In this document: in pieces, positions 16,524-24,881 of the stretch
Numbering within the stretch: position 1 is the first letter of the stretch
Layout of the letters: each line of letters begins with the position of its first letter
NCBI GenBank assembly: GCA_963668655.2
Contig: CAXXPQ010000002.1
Coordinates: forward strand, 1,550,001 to 1,614,000
From: G963668655 sp963668655
Lineage (GTDB): Bacteria; Myxococcota_A; SURF-8
Reading direction: 5' to 3'
DNA length: 64,000 nucleotides
Notes under the pieces: model-generated
The model's database searches: none
The model's input: the letters and a program-made list of their open reading frames with translations, nothing else
Told to the model about the DNA's origin: nothing
Program-made: the position numbers and the translations under genes

Positions 16524-17045
16524 ATGAAACTTCGTATCAAACTGATTCTGCTTGTATTTTCGGCTCTTCTATTCCCGGTTGCCTGCGGCTCGGACGGGTC
16601 GGATCCTGACGAGGAAATCCAGTACGACCAGAAGACGGCGGAAGGCGCGGCGCAACTGGTCTGGAACGCCATTCGGGACGGCAGTCTATGGAACGAATGC
16701 GACGAAAACCTGAAAACCAACGACCTGTACATTACGGGCGACCGGCTTTCCCTTTATTATTCGGAAGATACGCTGGGAATGCCGTACTGGAAGGTCTGTC
16801 ACAGCATGTTGGACGACCTTGTGCCCTACGAACCTAAAATCGGTTCGCCCATGCCGGGTTCCTACGTCGTCGTGGACAACGAGGGCCGCATGCCCAACAC
16901 CTCGGGAGGCGTGGAATTTCCGTACAAGGAAGTGACCGTCTACTCGGAAAACGATGATCCCCTGGTGCATGTTCTGCGCATGGTGGAACACGACGGCCGC
17001 TGGCACGTTCTGATTTTGAACAGTTATCTGCCGAACCTGTTCTAA
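16524..17045 (+). CDS. Lipoprotein of unknown function
   Basis: A 173-residue lipoprotein with lipobox FPVAC (Cys21) followed by an acidic GSDGSDPDEE stretch. The mature domain has mixed alpha/beta character with TAEGAAQLVWNAIRDG, a central YVVVDNEGRMPN and a final strand WHVLILNSYLPNLF. ATG 16524 follows GCGAGGA. No family was recognised. Its divergent neighbour is also a small lipoprotein that may have a similar fold (both end in a W-containing strand after an H/E-rich turn), so the pair could be related; this is speculative. Confidence 0.6.
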   Translation: MKLRIKLILLVFSALLFPVACGSDGSDPDEEIQYDQKTAEGAAQLVWNAIRDGSLWNECDENLKTNDLYITGDRLSLYYSEDTLGMPYWKVCHSMLDDLVPYEPKIGSPMPGSYVVVDNEGRMPNTSGGVEFPYKEVTVYSENDDPLVHVLRMVEHDGRWHVLILNSYLPNLF

Positions 17046-17061
17046 GAGCCTATTGCAATAG
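17046..17061 (+). repeat. Solo copy of the IS5-family terminal repeat
   Basis: GAGCCTATTGCAATAG at 17046-17061 matches the first 16 bases of the IS element at 51265 (GAGCCTATTCCAATAG) except for one base. It starts immediately after the stop codon TAA of the lipoprotein gene. No transposase is nearby, so this is a possible relic end or footprint. Confidence 0.45.
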
Positions 17062-17100
17062 ACGCTTAGAGCCGTTTTCACGCGATCCGGAGAGTTTGCC

Positions 17101-18054
17101 ATGCCAGCCACCCCGGCGCCGACGCATTTCAACAGTTACAACGCCTATTTACGCCTGCGTTTCGGCGGCCGGGTGGGAAAGTTGTCCCTGGACCTGGGCG
17201 TTCCCTGCCCCCATCGCCGCGAGCATCCACCCGGCTGCGTCTTCTGCCGCCCGGGTGTCATCATGGCCGACCGCATCGGCGCCCTGGGAAGCATCACCAA
17301 TCAGATCAACGCCGGGGTTCAGGCGGTGGGAAAACGCTATCAGACGGACATTTTTCTGGCGTATTTCCAGAACGAGAGCAACACGGCGGGAAACGTGGAA
17401 TGGCTTCTGGAGCGCTACGACGAAGCGCTTTCCCATCCCCATGTCAGCGGCATCATCGTTTCCACCCGGCCCGACATGGCAAGCGAAACCCTTCTGGATC
17501 TTCTCGGCTCCCGAAGCTGGCGCAAGCCGGTTTTCATGGAATTCGGCCTGCAATCCGTCCACGACGAAACCCTGATGCGCATCAACCGGGGACACGATTT
17601 CGAGACCTTTCGCCGGGCGGTGGAAGCCGCGCATCATCGCCGCCTGCCCGTGGCGGCCCACGTCATTCTGGGGCTTCCCGGAGAAACCCGGGAGATGATG
17701 GTGGATACCTTCCGGCGAATCGCGAGACTTCCCCTGGATTCGGTGAAGATCCATCACCTTCAGATCTATCGGGAATCTCCCCTGGAGCCGGCTTGGTGGC
17801 GCAAGGAAGTGCGCACCTTCGATTCCTTCCGGGACGATTATCTGCCCGTATTGCTGGACTGCCTGGAAGTCCTGCCCTGGCGCATCAAGATCCAGCGCCT
17901 GGTGGCCGACGCGCCATCTTCCTATATCCTGGCTCCGACCTGGAATCTTCGCAAAAACGAGATCATCGCCATGGTGGAGGAAGGCTTCGAGGCGCGGAAA
18001 ACCCGGCAGGGATCCGCCGCCGCCCCGGAATCTCCGATCATCGAACGATTCTGA
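17101..18054 (+). CDS. Radical SAM protein, YhcC/TIGR01212-like
   Basis: A 317-residue radical SAM enzyme. The iron-sulfur motif is Cys36-x9-Cys46-x2-Cys49, the long-spaced variant of YhcC-type proteins rather than the classical CxxxCxxC. Further motifs are FLAYFQNESNTAG, FGLQSVHDETLMRINRGHDF and AHVILGLPGETREMM, all typical of the Elp3/MiaB-like subgroup. The reaction of this family is not firmly known; a link to RNA or small-molecule modification is presumed. It ends 20 bases before the convergent Cys-rich lipoprotein gene. Confidence 0.88.
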   Translation: MPATPAPTHFNSYNAYLRLRFGGRVGKLSLDLGVPCPHRREHPPGCVFCRPGVIMADRIGALGSITNQINAGVQAVGKRYQTDIFLAYFQNESNTAGNVEWLLERYDEALSHPHVSGIIVSTRPDMASETLLDLLGSRSWRKPVFMEFGLQSVHDETLMRINRGHDFETFRRAVEAAHHRRLPVAAHVILGLPGETREMMVDTFRRIARLPLDSVKIHHLQIYRESPLEPAWWRKEVRTFDSFRDDYLPVLLDCLEVLPWRIKIQRLVADAPSSYILAPTWNLRKNEIIAMVEEGFEARKTRQGSAAAPESPIIERF

Positions 18055-18073
18055 ACGCGGCGAGAATTTCCGG

Positions 18074-18493
18074 TCAGCAGTCCGGGTCCACGCCCGCGTT
18101 GCAGAGCGGATCGCAGAAGCCGTCATCCACGCAGGAATCGAACTCGCAGCCGTAGATATCTTCCGCGAAGGAATCCTCCGGATCGCAGCAGCAGTCCGGA
18201 TCGTCCACGCAGGGGAACCAGGCTTCGCCGTCCACCACGGCGGTTTCGCAGACGCCTACTTTCGTGTCGCAGCTAGCCTTCATCATGCCGCCGAAATTCC
18301 GGACCGCTTCCGAACTGCAACTCTGGGGCTCGCCGCCGCCGTCGTCGCCGTCTTCCTGGGCTTCGTCGCCGTCCTCGACGGGCGTATCGCCGTCTTCGTC
18401 ACCGTCCGTGCCGTCGTCGTCGTCCGAGGAACAGCCGACGGCCAGAAGGCCCGCCAGAACGAAAATCAAAATCAGCCACCACGTTTTTTTCAT
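18074..18493 (-). CDS. Cys-rich lipoprotein with Asp-Gly linker
   Basis: A 139-residue lipoprotein with lipobox LLAVGC (Cys21) and a strong GGAGGGAAGGA ribosome site. An Asp/Gly/Glu linker (residues about 22-52) separates the membrane anchor from a Cys-rich C-terminal domain of about 85 residues with at least 13 Cys, including the run DPDCCCDPED and the ending GFCDPLCNAGVDPDC. Disulfides or metal binding are likely. The family is unknown; the linker type recurs in six other lipoproteins of the window. Confidence 0.65.
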   Translation of the reverse strand: MKKTWWLILIFVLAGLLAVGCSSDDDDGTDGDEDGDTPVEDGDEAQEDGDDGGGEPQSCSSEAVRNFGGMMKASCDTKVGVCETAVVDGEAWFPCVDDPDCCCDPEDSFAEDIYGCEFDSCVDDGFCDPLCNAGVDPDC

Positions 18494-18622
18494 GATTCCT
18501 TCCCTCCGTTTTCCGTTTCTCGGGAAGCGTTTCCCGAGAGCTTCGATCTCCCTTTGAATGCCGACGATTTTACTTCGGAAGCGGTAAAAAATCAAATCGA
18601 ACGAAAAGGCGCCTTGCGGGAA

Positions 18623-18651
18623 TTGACCTGGAAAGGCAACTGCGCTACAAT
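18623..18651 (+). promoter_or_regulatory. Sigma-70 type promoter
   Basis: TTGACC at 18623-18628 and TACAAT at 18646-18651 with a 17-base spacer, 65 bases before the ATG of the small membrane protein. This is the best promoter for the run 18717-20564. Confidence 0.65.
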
Positions 18652-18716
18652 CCGCCGCGATTCGAATCCGGGTGATATCGGCCCGCCGGAGGTCCGAATC
18701 GGCAAGGAGCGGAAAC

Positions 18717-19094
18717 ATGCTGACGACGAAACACGGAATGCGCTCCCGAAAAGGAGCGAGTTCCCTCCAAAATCTATTGATTACGGCCATCGTACTGGCG
18801 GTCATCGTGGGCCTGTACGTCTTCGTTCCGCCGTATTTCAACAACTGGAAACTGGGCAACATGCTGCGGGGCATCGCCAATTCCGTCCAGGCGGTGGAAG
18901 ATACGGAGCGCATCCGGCTGATGGCCCTGGAGGAATTGCAGAGCCAGGGCTACCATTTCGAGCCGGAACAGATGCAGGTGGCGAAAAGCGGCCGGATCAT
19001 CTCGCTGCGGGTGGAATACGACGTTCAATCCGTGGTCCCTTTCACGGGAGTCGTTTTCGATTTCCATTTCACCCAGAGCGGCTCGAACCGCTAG
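18717..19094 (+). CDS. Small single-pass membrane protein, DUF4845-like
   Basis: A 125-residue protein: a basic N-terminus with GMRSRKGAS, one hydrophobic segment (about residues 18-40), then PPYFNNWKLGNMLRGIANS and a soluble alpha/beta domain. A prepilin-like basic/Gly leader, one TM helix and a PPY after it are features of DUF4845-type proteins, whose role is unknown; the match is by eye. ATG 18717 is preceded by AAGGAG. It is followed within 80 bases by a lipoprotein and then by mlaE, all on the same strand, suggesting an envelope-related transcript. Confidence 0.6.
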   Translation: MLTTKHGMRSRKGASSLQNLLITAIVLAVIVGLYVFVPPYFNNWKLGNMLRGIANSVQAVEDTERIRLMALEELQSQGYHFEPEQMQVAKSGRIISLRVEYDVQSVVPFTGVVFDFHFTQSGSNR

Positions 19095-19169
19095 ACGGAA
19101 ACGGAGTCCCGATTGAAACCAGCTTTAAACGCTCTCTCGCCATTTTCCTTTCCGGGAAGCCTTCGGACG

Positions 19170-19733
19170 ATGTTCCATCGATTCGGAATTTCCGGAGTGT
19201 TTTGGCTCGCCTTTCTCCCGGTCTGCCTGTCCTGCGGTGGATCCAGCATTCCCATTCCGTACCTGGTGGAACAGAGTTTCGACGAACTGGAGGAATGCGT
19301 CACCGACTTCAACGCGGAGGAAGGAAGCTGCATCTCCATCGAGGACGGCGTGGTGGTCCCCTTCTGTCGCAAACAGGAAGACCGCTGCGTGGAGCATTTT
19401 TATATCCAGAGAAAGAGCGGACGGCCGTTCATCGTTCATATCAATGCGAAATATCCCTGCTATTCCGAATGGTTGATCGAACGCTACTCCGATCCGGACG
19501 GCACCTGGTACCGGCATTCCAACTACCGGGTGGTCTCCCTGGAACTGGCCAACGAGGTGGTGGACGACGTGGTTCACCTGATCGAGGTGCTGCGCCAGGA
19601 CGATTTGCAGACCGGCGACACCTGCTATTACCGCCTGGAAGCAGGCATCAAGGATCTCTCCGCCGGAGAATACGGCCTGAAGCTCTGGAATCCGGATCGG
19701 CAACTGATCCTGGGTACGAAGTTCAACCGCTGA
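19170..19733 (+). CDS. Lipoprotein of unknown function
   Basis: A 187-residue lipoprotein when started at ATG 19170: a short basic n-region, hydrophobic core and a lipobox ending CLSC (Cys22) followed by GGSS. A TTG at 19113 would add 19 residues in front of an already complete signal sequence, so it is less likely. The mature part has several paired Cys and a C-terminal strand-rich region (GEYGLKLWNPDRQLILGTKF). No family was recognised. It lies between the DUF4845-like gene and mlaE. Confidence 0.6.
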   Translation: MFHRFGISGVFWLAFLPVCLSCGGSSIPIPYLVEQSFDELEECVTDFNAEEGSCISIEDGVVVPFCRKQEDRCVEHFYIQRKSGRPFIVHINAKYPCYSEWLIERYSDPDGTWYRHSNYRVVSLELANEVVDDVVHLIEVLRQDDLQTGDTCYYRLEAGIKDLSAGEYGLKLWNPDRQLILGTKFNR

Positions 19734-19775
19734 CCCGCGTTCCGAACGGATGAAGCGGGCGGCTCGCGAGGCGTC

Positions 19776-20564
19776 ATGCCTGCCATCGACCTCATCGATC
19801 CGGCCGCCCGGGCCGGAAAAAACGTTCTGGCTTTTTTCGCCGAAACGGGGCGTATGACGCTGTTTTTCCTGCGCACGCTACGCGCGGCGGCGACGCAGCG
19901 GCCGCCCATGGCGGAATTCGGCAGACAGTGCGTGGAGGTGGGCATCGAGTCCCTGCCCGTCCTTGTGGCCGTGTCCGTCTTTATAGGCGTGACCGTGGCC
20001 CTGGAGGGCTACACCACCTTTCTGACGTTCGGCGGCGAAAACATGGTGGGAATCTTCGCGGGCATGGTGGAGGTGCGGGAGCTCTGCCCGGCCATCGCGG
20101 CGGGCATTTTAACGGCCAAGGCCGGCACACGCATGGCGGCGTCCATCGGCCTGATGCGCATCAAGGAACAGATAGACGCCCTGGAGGTCATGGCGGTGGA
20201 TCCCTACCGCCATCTGATTCTTCCGCGCTTCTGGGCCACGCTTCTGATGATTCCCTGCCTGATCCTGATTTCGGACGCCGTGGCCATCGGTAGCACGTAC
20301 CTGGTCAGTACGGTCCAACTGGGTCTGGATCCGGGGGCTTTCTGGGCCTATACCGTGGGATATCTGCGTCCGATGGATCTGGTGAACGGGATGGTGAAGG
20401 GCCTGTTTTTCGGCGGCGTCATCAGCATCATGTGCTGTTATTTCGGTTTCGTGGCCGAAAACGGTCCGGAAGGCGTGGGCAAAGCCACCAACCGGGCGGT
20501 GGTCATCACCGGCATGGTGGTGATCTTCATCAATCTGCTGTTGACCGATATGATGTACGGATAG
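19776..20564 (+). CDS. mlaE: MlaE-family ABC transporter permease
   Basis: A 262-residue permease of the MlaE/YrbE family, the inner-membrane subunit of phospholipid or hydrophobic-compound transport between membranes. Family signatures are VEVRELCPAIAAGILTAKAGTRMAA and MRIKEQIDALEVMAVDPYRHLILPR, with about five hydrophobic segments. The usual neighbours (ATPase mlaF and MCE-domain mlaD) are absent on both sides, so this is an orphan permease or its partners are elsewhere. ATG 19776 follows GCGAGGC. The downstream acetyltransferase starts after 19 bases. Confidence 0.9.
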   Translation: MPAIDLIDPAARAGKNVLAFFAETGRMTLFFLRTLRAAATQRPPMAEFGRQCVEVGIESLPVLVAVSVFIGVTVALEGYTTFLTFGGENMVGIFAGMVEVRELCPAIAAGILTAKAGTRMAASIGLMRIKEQIDALEVMAVDPYRHLILPRFWATLLMIPCLILISDAVAIGSTYLVSTVQLGLDPGAFWAYTVGYLRPMDLVNGMVKGLFFGGVISIMCCYFGFVAENGPEGVGKATNRAVVITGMVVIFINLLLTDMMYG

Positions 20565-20583
20565 AAGAAAGGAACGTTTCGTC

Positions 20584-21135
20584 ATGCTGACAGGAAAACA
20601 CGTGATTTTACGCACGTTTCGGGAAGCGGACATCCCCGGGTGGCTGGAGCGGGTCAACCGTTTCGAGCAGCGCACCGACCTTCAGTACACCCGGCTGATG
20701 AGCGAAAACAACGTGATGAAGCAGTTCGGCGAAAACGGTTTCTGGGAGGAGGAGAAGGGCTTTCTGTTGATTCTGGACCGGGAAGAACGCCTTCTGGGAG
20801 ACATCGGATTTTTCAAGCCCACCCATTACTGGGACGGCTTCGAGATCGGCTATTCCATTCTGGAAAAGGCGGATCGCAACCGGGGGTACATGACGGAAGC
20901 CCTGAAGATCTTCTCCGCTTATCTCTTCGAGTTGAAGCCCGTTCACCGCCTGCAACTCTGCATCCAGCGCGAGAACGCCGCCAGCCGGCGGGTGGCGGAA
21001 AAAAGCGGTTTCACGGAGGAAGGCGTCGTCCGGCAGGCCGTCTTCCAGCGGGGTGAATTCCACGACATCGTGCAGTATTCCATGCTGCGCGGGGAGAATC
21101 CTCCGCTGAAGACGCTGCTTTCGGCGGCGGGCTGA
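20584..21135 (+). CDS. GNAT acetyltransferase, RimJ/RimL-like
   Basis: A 183-residue N-acetyltransferase of the Acetyltransf_3 group. It opens with GKHVILRTFREADIPGWLERV, typical of RimJ/RimL relatives. The acetyl-CoA-binding segment is ILEKADRNRGYMTEALKIF, and RLQLCIQRENAASRRVAEKSGF is the conserved last part of the fold. The acceptor could be a protein N-terminus or a small molecule; it cannot be told. It ends 25 bases before the convergent histidine kinase gene. Confidence 0.85.
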   Translation: MLTGKHVILRTFREADIPGWLERVNRFEQRTDLQYTRLMSENNVMKQFGENGFWEEEKGFLLILDREERLLGDIGFFKPTHYWDGFEIGYSILEKADRNRGYMTEALKIFSAYLFELKPVHRLQLCIQRENAASRRVAEKSGFTEEGVVRQAVFQRGEFHDIVQYSMLRGENPPLKTLLSAAG

Positions 21136-21160
21136 TCGGACGACCGCCTCCGTTCGGAGC

Positions 21161-23209
21161 CTAGGTCGCCCGGTGTACGGGCAGATTGAAATGAAAACGG
21201 GCGTACTCTCCCGGGAGGCTTTCCACGTCGAGCGTGCCGCCGTGCTCCTTCACGATGCCGTGGGAAACGCTCAGCCCCAGGCCCGTGCCTCGATCCCGGG
21301 GCTTGGTGGTGTAGAAGGGATCGAAGATCCGGTCCAGAACCTCGGGCCGGATTCCCATGCCCCGGTCCTCCACCGAAAATCGTAGAAACACCGGCCCTTC
21401 GGCGTCGCCTTCCGATTTCGGCGTCGCCGTCTCCACCCGCACGCGAATGGCCTTTTCCTCGTGAAAGCCGGGATATTTCTCGTTCAGCGAATCCCGGGCG
21501 TTGGTGAGCAGATTCATGAGAACCTGCTGGATCTGCTGGCTGCGGCAGGAGATTTCGGGCAGTTTTTCCGGCGCGTCCACCTCGATACGGATCTGGTCTT
21601 TTATCAGCACGTTGCGGATCAACGAGACCGTGTCCTCGACGATCTCCCTTGCCGAGACCGGCACGGTGGTGTCCGTCTCCTGCCGGGCGAAACGCAGAAG
21701 GTTCCGCACGATGCCGCCCACCCGGTGGCACTCCCCCACGATATGGCCCGCGTAGTCGCGCAAGGACTCCGGATCACGGTCCGCCCGCGCCTGAATCAGC
21801 TCCGCGAAATTCATGATGATGTTCACCGGGTTGTTGATCTCATGAGCCACGCCCGAAGCCAGGGTGCCTAAAGATTCCAGCCGTTGCTGCTGTTGCAGCC
21901 GGGCCTCCATGCTCTTACGGCGTTCCTCCAGAAGCTTCCGCTCCGTCAGGTCTTCGTGAATGAACACGAAGCTCTCGATGTTTCCATCGATCTCGAAAAT
22001 GGGAAAAATGATGACGGAGTGATGAATCCGCCGGTTCGGATAGGCCGGATCGACGTCGGCCGGATTGTACCAGTGGGGCGGAATGCGCGCCACCTCGCCC
22101 CGCTTGACGCGGGCCAGACGCTTCGAGATACCGAGTTCCCGCAGAATCGGATCCTCGAATATGGAGAATTCGGGCGGAGCGGGATGTCCCCACATATCGA
22201 TGAACGCCTGATTGCAGCTTTTGTGACGCCCTTCCGCGTCCTTGATCTCGATGGCGTAGGGATTGAATTCGATGATCTGCCGCAGCGTGTCCTGCTCCTT
22301 GCGAAGCCGTTCCTCGGCCCGTTTCCGCTCCTGGATTTCGCGGCGCAGGTGGCGGTTGGCCTCCTGAAGTTCGGAGGTTCGGAGGGCCACCAGATTTTCC
22401 AGATGATCCCGATAGGTTTCCAGTTCCGATTCCACCTTTCTGCGTTCCGTGATGTCCCGCGCCACTCCCACGATACCGTCGAATCCGCCCGCGGCGTCGC
22501 GCAGGGCAGTGACGTTGGCTTCCACCCAGAGCGTGCCGCCGCCCCAGGCACGGATCTCCAGCCGGAAGGTCCGCGTGCGCTCCGGATCGGCGTCGGCCGA
22601 AAGTTCGATCTCCATTTCCTTCCGGAACTCCCCGATCAGAAATTCCAGGGAATCCGGCAGAAGGATCTCGGCCAGATTTCCCTTCATGGCCGCTTCGGTG
22701 GAAATGCCGCGAATGCGCCGGGCGGAAGGGCTGATGTAGGTGAAGCGCAGGTTTTTGTCCATGGTGAAGACGATATCGGCGGCGTGGTCGGCCAGAAGAC
22801 GATATTGAGCTTCGCTCTTCTCCAGTCGCTGCTGTTGGGCCCTGCATTCCGATACATCGTTGGCGACGAGAATCATCGCGCCGGTTTCGCCGGGGGGATC
22901 GCTGATCCGCAGGATGGACCAATCCATCCATCGTTGCACGCCGGACGGTCCCGTGTGGCTTTCCACGCCGTGATAACTGCCCTCCCTTTCCACGATGCGC
23001 CGGATGGCGGTCCAGTCGTTGGATGATCCCCCGATGTCGATGAGGTCGAAAAGCCGTTTCCCCACGGCCGAGGTTTCCGAAATGCCGTAACGATTCTCCG
23101 CCGTGGGATTCCACATCGTAACGACGTAATCCGCGTCCAAGACGATGGCGGACAATCGAAAACGCTCCAGAAAACGCCACATCGACCGCACGTCGATTTC
23201 GTGATTCAT
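21161..23209 (-). CDS. PAS-domain sensor histidine kinase
   Basis: A 682-residue cytoplasmic sensor kinase with no membrane segment. It has three PAS-type domains (about residues 8-130, 145-265 and 310-425); the first two end in the usual DVSE or DITER signature and the third ends HEDLTERK. A coiled coil (VESELETYRDHLENL, EANRHLRREIQERKRAEER) joins PAS2 to PAS3. The HisKA domain has the phospho-acceptor in GVAHEINNPVN (His456), and the ATPase domain has an N box (NLLTNARDSL), G1 (DRGMGI) and G2 (GTGLGLSV). The ATG at 23209 has only a weak ribosome site. No response regulator is adjacent, so it is an orphan kinase. It is divergent from the DegT gene. Confidence 0.92.
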   Translation of the reverse strand: MNHEIDVRSMWRFLERFRLSAIVLDADYVVTMWNPTAENRYGISETSAVGKRLFDLIDIGGSSNDWTAIRRIVEREGSYHGVESHTGPSGVQRWMDWSILRISDPPGETGAMILVANDVSECRAQQQRLEKSEAQYRLLADHAADIVFTMDKNLRFTYISPSARRIRGISTEAAMKGNLAEILLPDSLEFLIGEFRKEMEIELSADADPERTRTFRLEIRAWGGGTLWVEANVTALRDAAGGFDGIVGVARDITERRKVESELETYRDHLENLVALRTSELQEANRHLRREIQERKRAEERLRKEQDTLRQIIEFNPYAIEIKDAEGRHKSCNQAFIDMWGHPAPPEFSIFEDPILRELGISKRLARVKRGEVARIPPHWYNPADVDPAYPNRRIHHSVIIFPIFEIDGNIESFVFIHEDLTERKLLEERRKSMEARLQQQQRLESLGTLASGVAHEINNPVNIIMNFAELIQARADRDPESLRDYAGHIVGECHRVGGIVRNLLRFARQETDTTVPVSAREIVEDTVSLIRNVLIKDQIRIEVDAPEKLPEISCRSQQIQQVLMNLLTNARDSLNEKYPGFHEEKAIRVRVETATPKSEGDAEGPVFLRFSVEDRGMGIRPEVLDRIFDPFYTTKPRDRGTGLGLSVSHGIVKEHGGTLDVESLPGEYARFHFNLPVHRAT

Positions 23210-23331
23210 GCACAACCCCGGAAGAAAATGCCTTTCCCCTTTTGCCGAAAGGGAGTCTACAGCAATGCCGTGTGCAATGCAACAAATGACCGGAAACATT
23301 CCGGAAACGCCCTGCCGGCGCGGGTTTTCGC

Positions 23332-23360
23332 TTGCCTTTTCCCTTGGGATTGGATACATT
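23332..23360 (+). promoter_or_regulatory. Candidate sigma-70 promoter of the DegT gene
   Basis: TTGCCT at 23332-23337 and TACATT at 23355-23360, spacer 17. It lies in the 234-base divergent region, 84 bases before the ATG. Confidence 0.4.
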
Positions 23361-23443
23361 GCGCGGCGACGTTCACGATGGACATCCTGGCATGCAGATG
23401 GCACGAACCGCGAAACATCCCGAACCGAACGGAAGGAGGGAAC

Positions 23444-24685
23444 ATGCCCAAGCTCGCGATCAATGGTGGAAAAGCGCTGCGGACCAAGCCCTATCCCGCG
23501 TGGCCGCCCTATGATAAATCCGAAGAGGAACAACTTGTCGGCGTATTGAGAAGCCGCAACTGGGGCGGGTATCCCAGCCCCAACGTCAAGGCTTCGGAAT
23601 TCGCCAGGCGCTTCGCCGCCGCCCACGACGCGGCCTACGGCGTCTGCTGCGTCAACGGATCGGTGACCCTGGAGCTGGCGCTGCGCGCCGGAGGAATCGA
23701 GGCCGGAGACGAGGTCATCGTTCCCAGCTATACCTGGATCGCCACGGCGGGCTGCGCGGTGAACGTCAACGCCGTGCCCGTCTTCGTGGACGTACGCCCG
23801 AAGGACTATACCCTCGACCCCAAGACCGTGGAAGCCGCCGTCACGCCCCGAACCCGGGCGGTCATTCCCGTTCATCTGGGGAGCAGCATCGCCGACCTGG
23901 ACGCGTTGAAGCGCATCTGCAAAAAGCACGGTCTGCTTCTCATCGAGGACTGCGCCCACGCCCACGGCGGCAAGTGGAAGGGAAAAGGCGTCGGAAGCCA
24001 CGGGGACTTCGGCAGCTTTTCCTTCCAGAGTTCCAAGCTCATGACCGCCGGAGAAGGCGGCATCGTGCTGACCAACAGGAAGGAATACGAGGAACGCCTG
24101 CAATCCTACGTCAACTGCGGCCGCAAGGAACCGGGATACGATTCCTACGAAGGCCGGCTGTTCAGCGGCAACTACCGCATCACCGAGTTCCAGGCCTCCG
24201 TGCTGATCGCGCAACTGGAGAAACTGGACGCCCTGACCCGGAAGCGCATGGCCAACGCCGAAATCCTGACCGGGTTGTTGGACGAAATCAAGGGTATCCG
24301 GACGATCAAACGGGACAAGCGCGTCACGGCGAGCCCCCACTATCAGTACATCTTCAAGTACGATCCGAAAGGCTTCAAGGGCCTGCATCGGGACAAATTC
24401 CTCACGGCTCTGGCGGCGGAAGGTTTCCTGTTCGACGGCGATTTCTACGAGCCCATCCAGGCCCGGCCCATCTTCAGCCCGAGTCTGAAGCAGTGGCCCA
24501 TGCTGAAGGGACGCTATCCGCAGGGAATTCACGCCGGGGTGGCGGATACGCCCGTGGCCCACAAGGCCGCCTACGAGGAAGCCGTCTGGGTGCACTATCC
24601 TTACCTGATGGGCACGAAAAAGGACGTGACGGACATCGCCCGGGCGATCCTGAAGATTCAGCAGAACGTGGACGAACTGCTCTAG
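23444..24685 (+). CDS. DegT/DnrJ/EryC1/StrS-family PLP aminotransferase
   Basis: A 413-residue sugar-aminotransferase-like enzyme. The N-terminus (MPKLAINGGKALRTKPYPAW) and the WPPYDKSEEEQLVGVLRSRNWG segment are typical of the family. The PLP Lys is in FSFQSSKLMTAGEGG (Lys198), and EDCAHAHGG carries the cofactor-ring Asp. The usual His of the SFHxxK motif is Gln. Enzymes of this group transaminate keto-sugars or cyclitols. There is no sugar-biosynthesis cluster around it, so the substrate is open. ATG 23444 follows GGAAGGAGGG. A terminator follows the gene. Confidence 0.9.
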   Translation: MPKLAINGGKALRTKPYPAWPPYDKSEEEQLVGVLRSRNWGGYPSPNVKASEFARRFAAAHDAAYGVCCVNGSVTLELALRAGGIEAGDEVIVPSYTWIATAGCAVNVNAVPVFVDVRPKDYTLDPKTVEAAVTPRTRAVIPVHLGSSIADLDALKRICKKHGLLLIEDCAHAHGGKWKGKGVGSHGDFGSFSFQSSKLMTAGEGGIVLTNRKEYEERLQSYVNCGRKEPGYDSYEGRLFSGNYRITEFQASVLIAQLEKLDALTRKRMANAEILTGLLDEIKGIRTIKRDKRVTASPHYQYIFKYDPKGFKGLHRDKFLTALAAEGFLFDGDFYEPIQARPIFSPSLKQWPMLKGRYPQGIHAGVADTPVAHKAAYEEAVWVHYPYLMGTKKDVTDIARAILKIQQNVDELL

Positions 24686-24722
24686 CCCGTACATCTTTTC
24701 CTTCGCCTCTTCGCGCCCGGAA

Positions 24723-24762
24723 CCCGGTCGGACTTCGGTCTTGCACGGGACCGGGCGTTTTT
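24723..24762 (+). terminator. Rho-independent terminator after the DegT gene
   Basis: CCCGGTC (24723-24729) pairs with GACCGGG (24749-24755), followed by CGTTTTT. Confidence 0.6.
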
Positions 24763-24810
24763 CGCGCATGCGCTCCGTACGGGATTCTCCTTTGCGGAAA
24801 CGGAAGGTTC

Positions 24811-24839
24811 TTGCGCCGACCGGTTCCATCTGCTATAGA
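24811..24839 (+). promoter_or_regulatory. Candidate promoter of gltX
   Basis: TTGCGC (24811-24816) and TATAGA (24834-24839), spacer 17, 43 bases before the ATG. The -10 is good, the -35 weak. Confidence 0.4.
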
Positions 24840-24881
24840 AGCGGTCGGCAGAACGGCTTTTCGATCGAAACGGAGGATCCC

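Noticed and set aside
18655..18680. TTCGAATCC, resembling the T-loop of a tRNA
   Set aside because: The flanking bases do not form a T stem, and no acceptor or anticodon arm is found.
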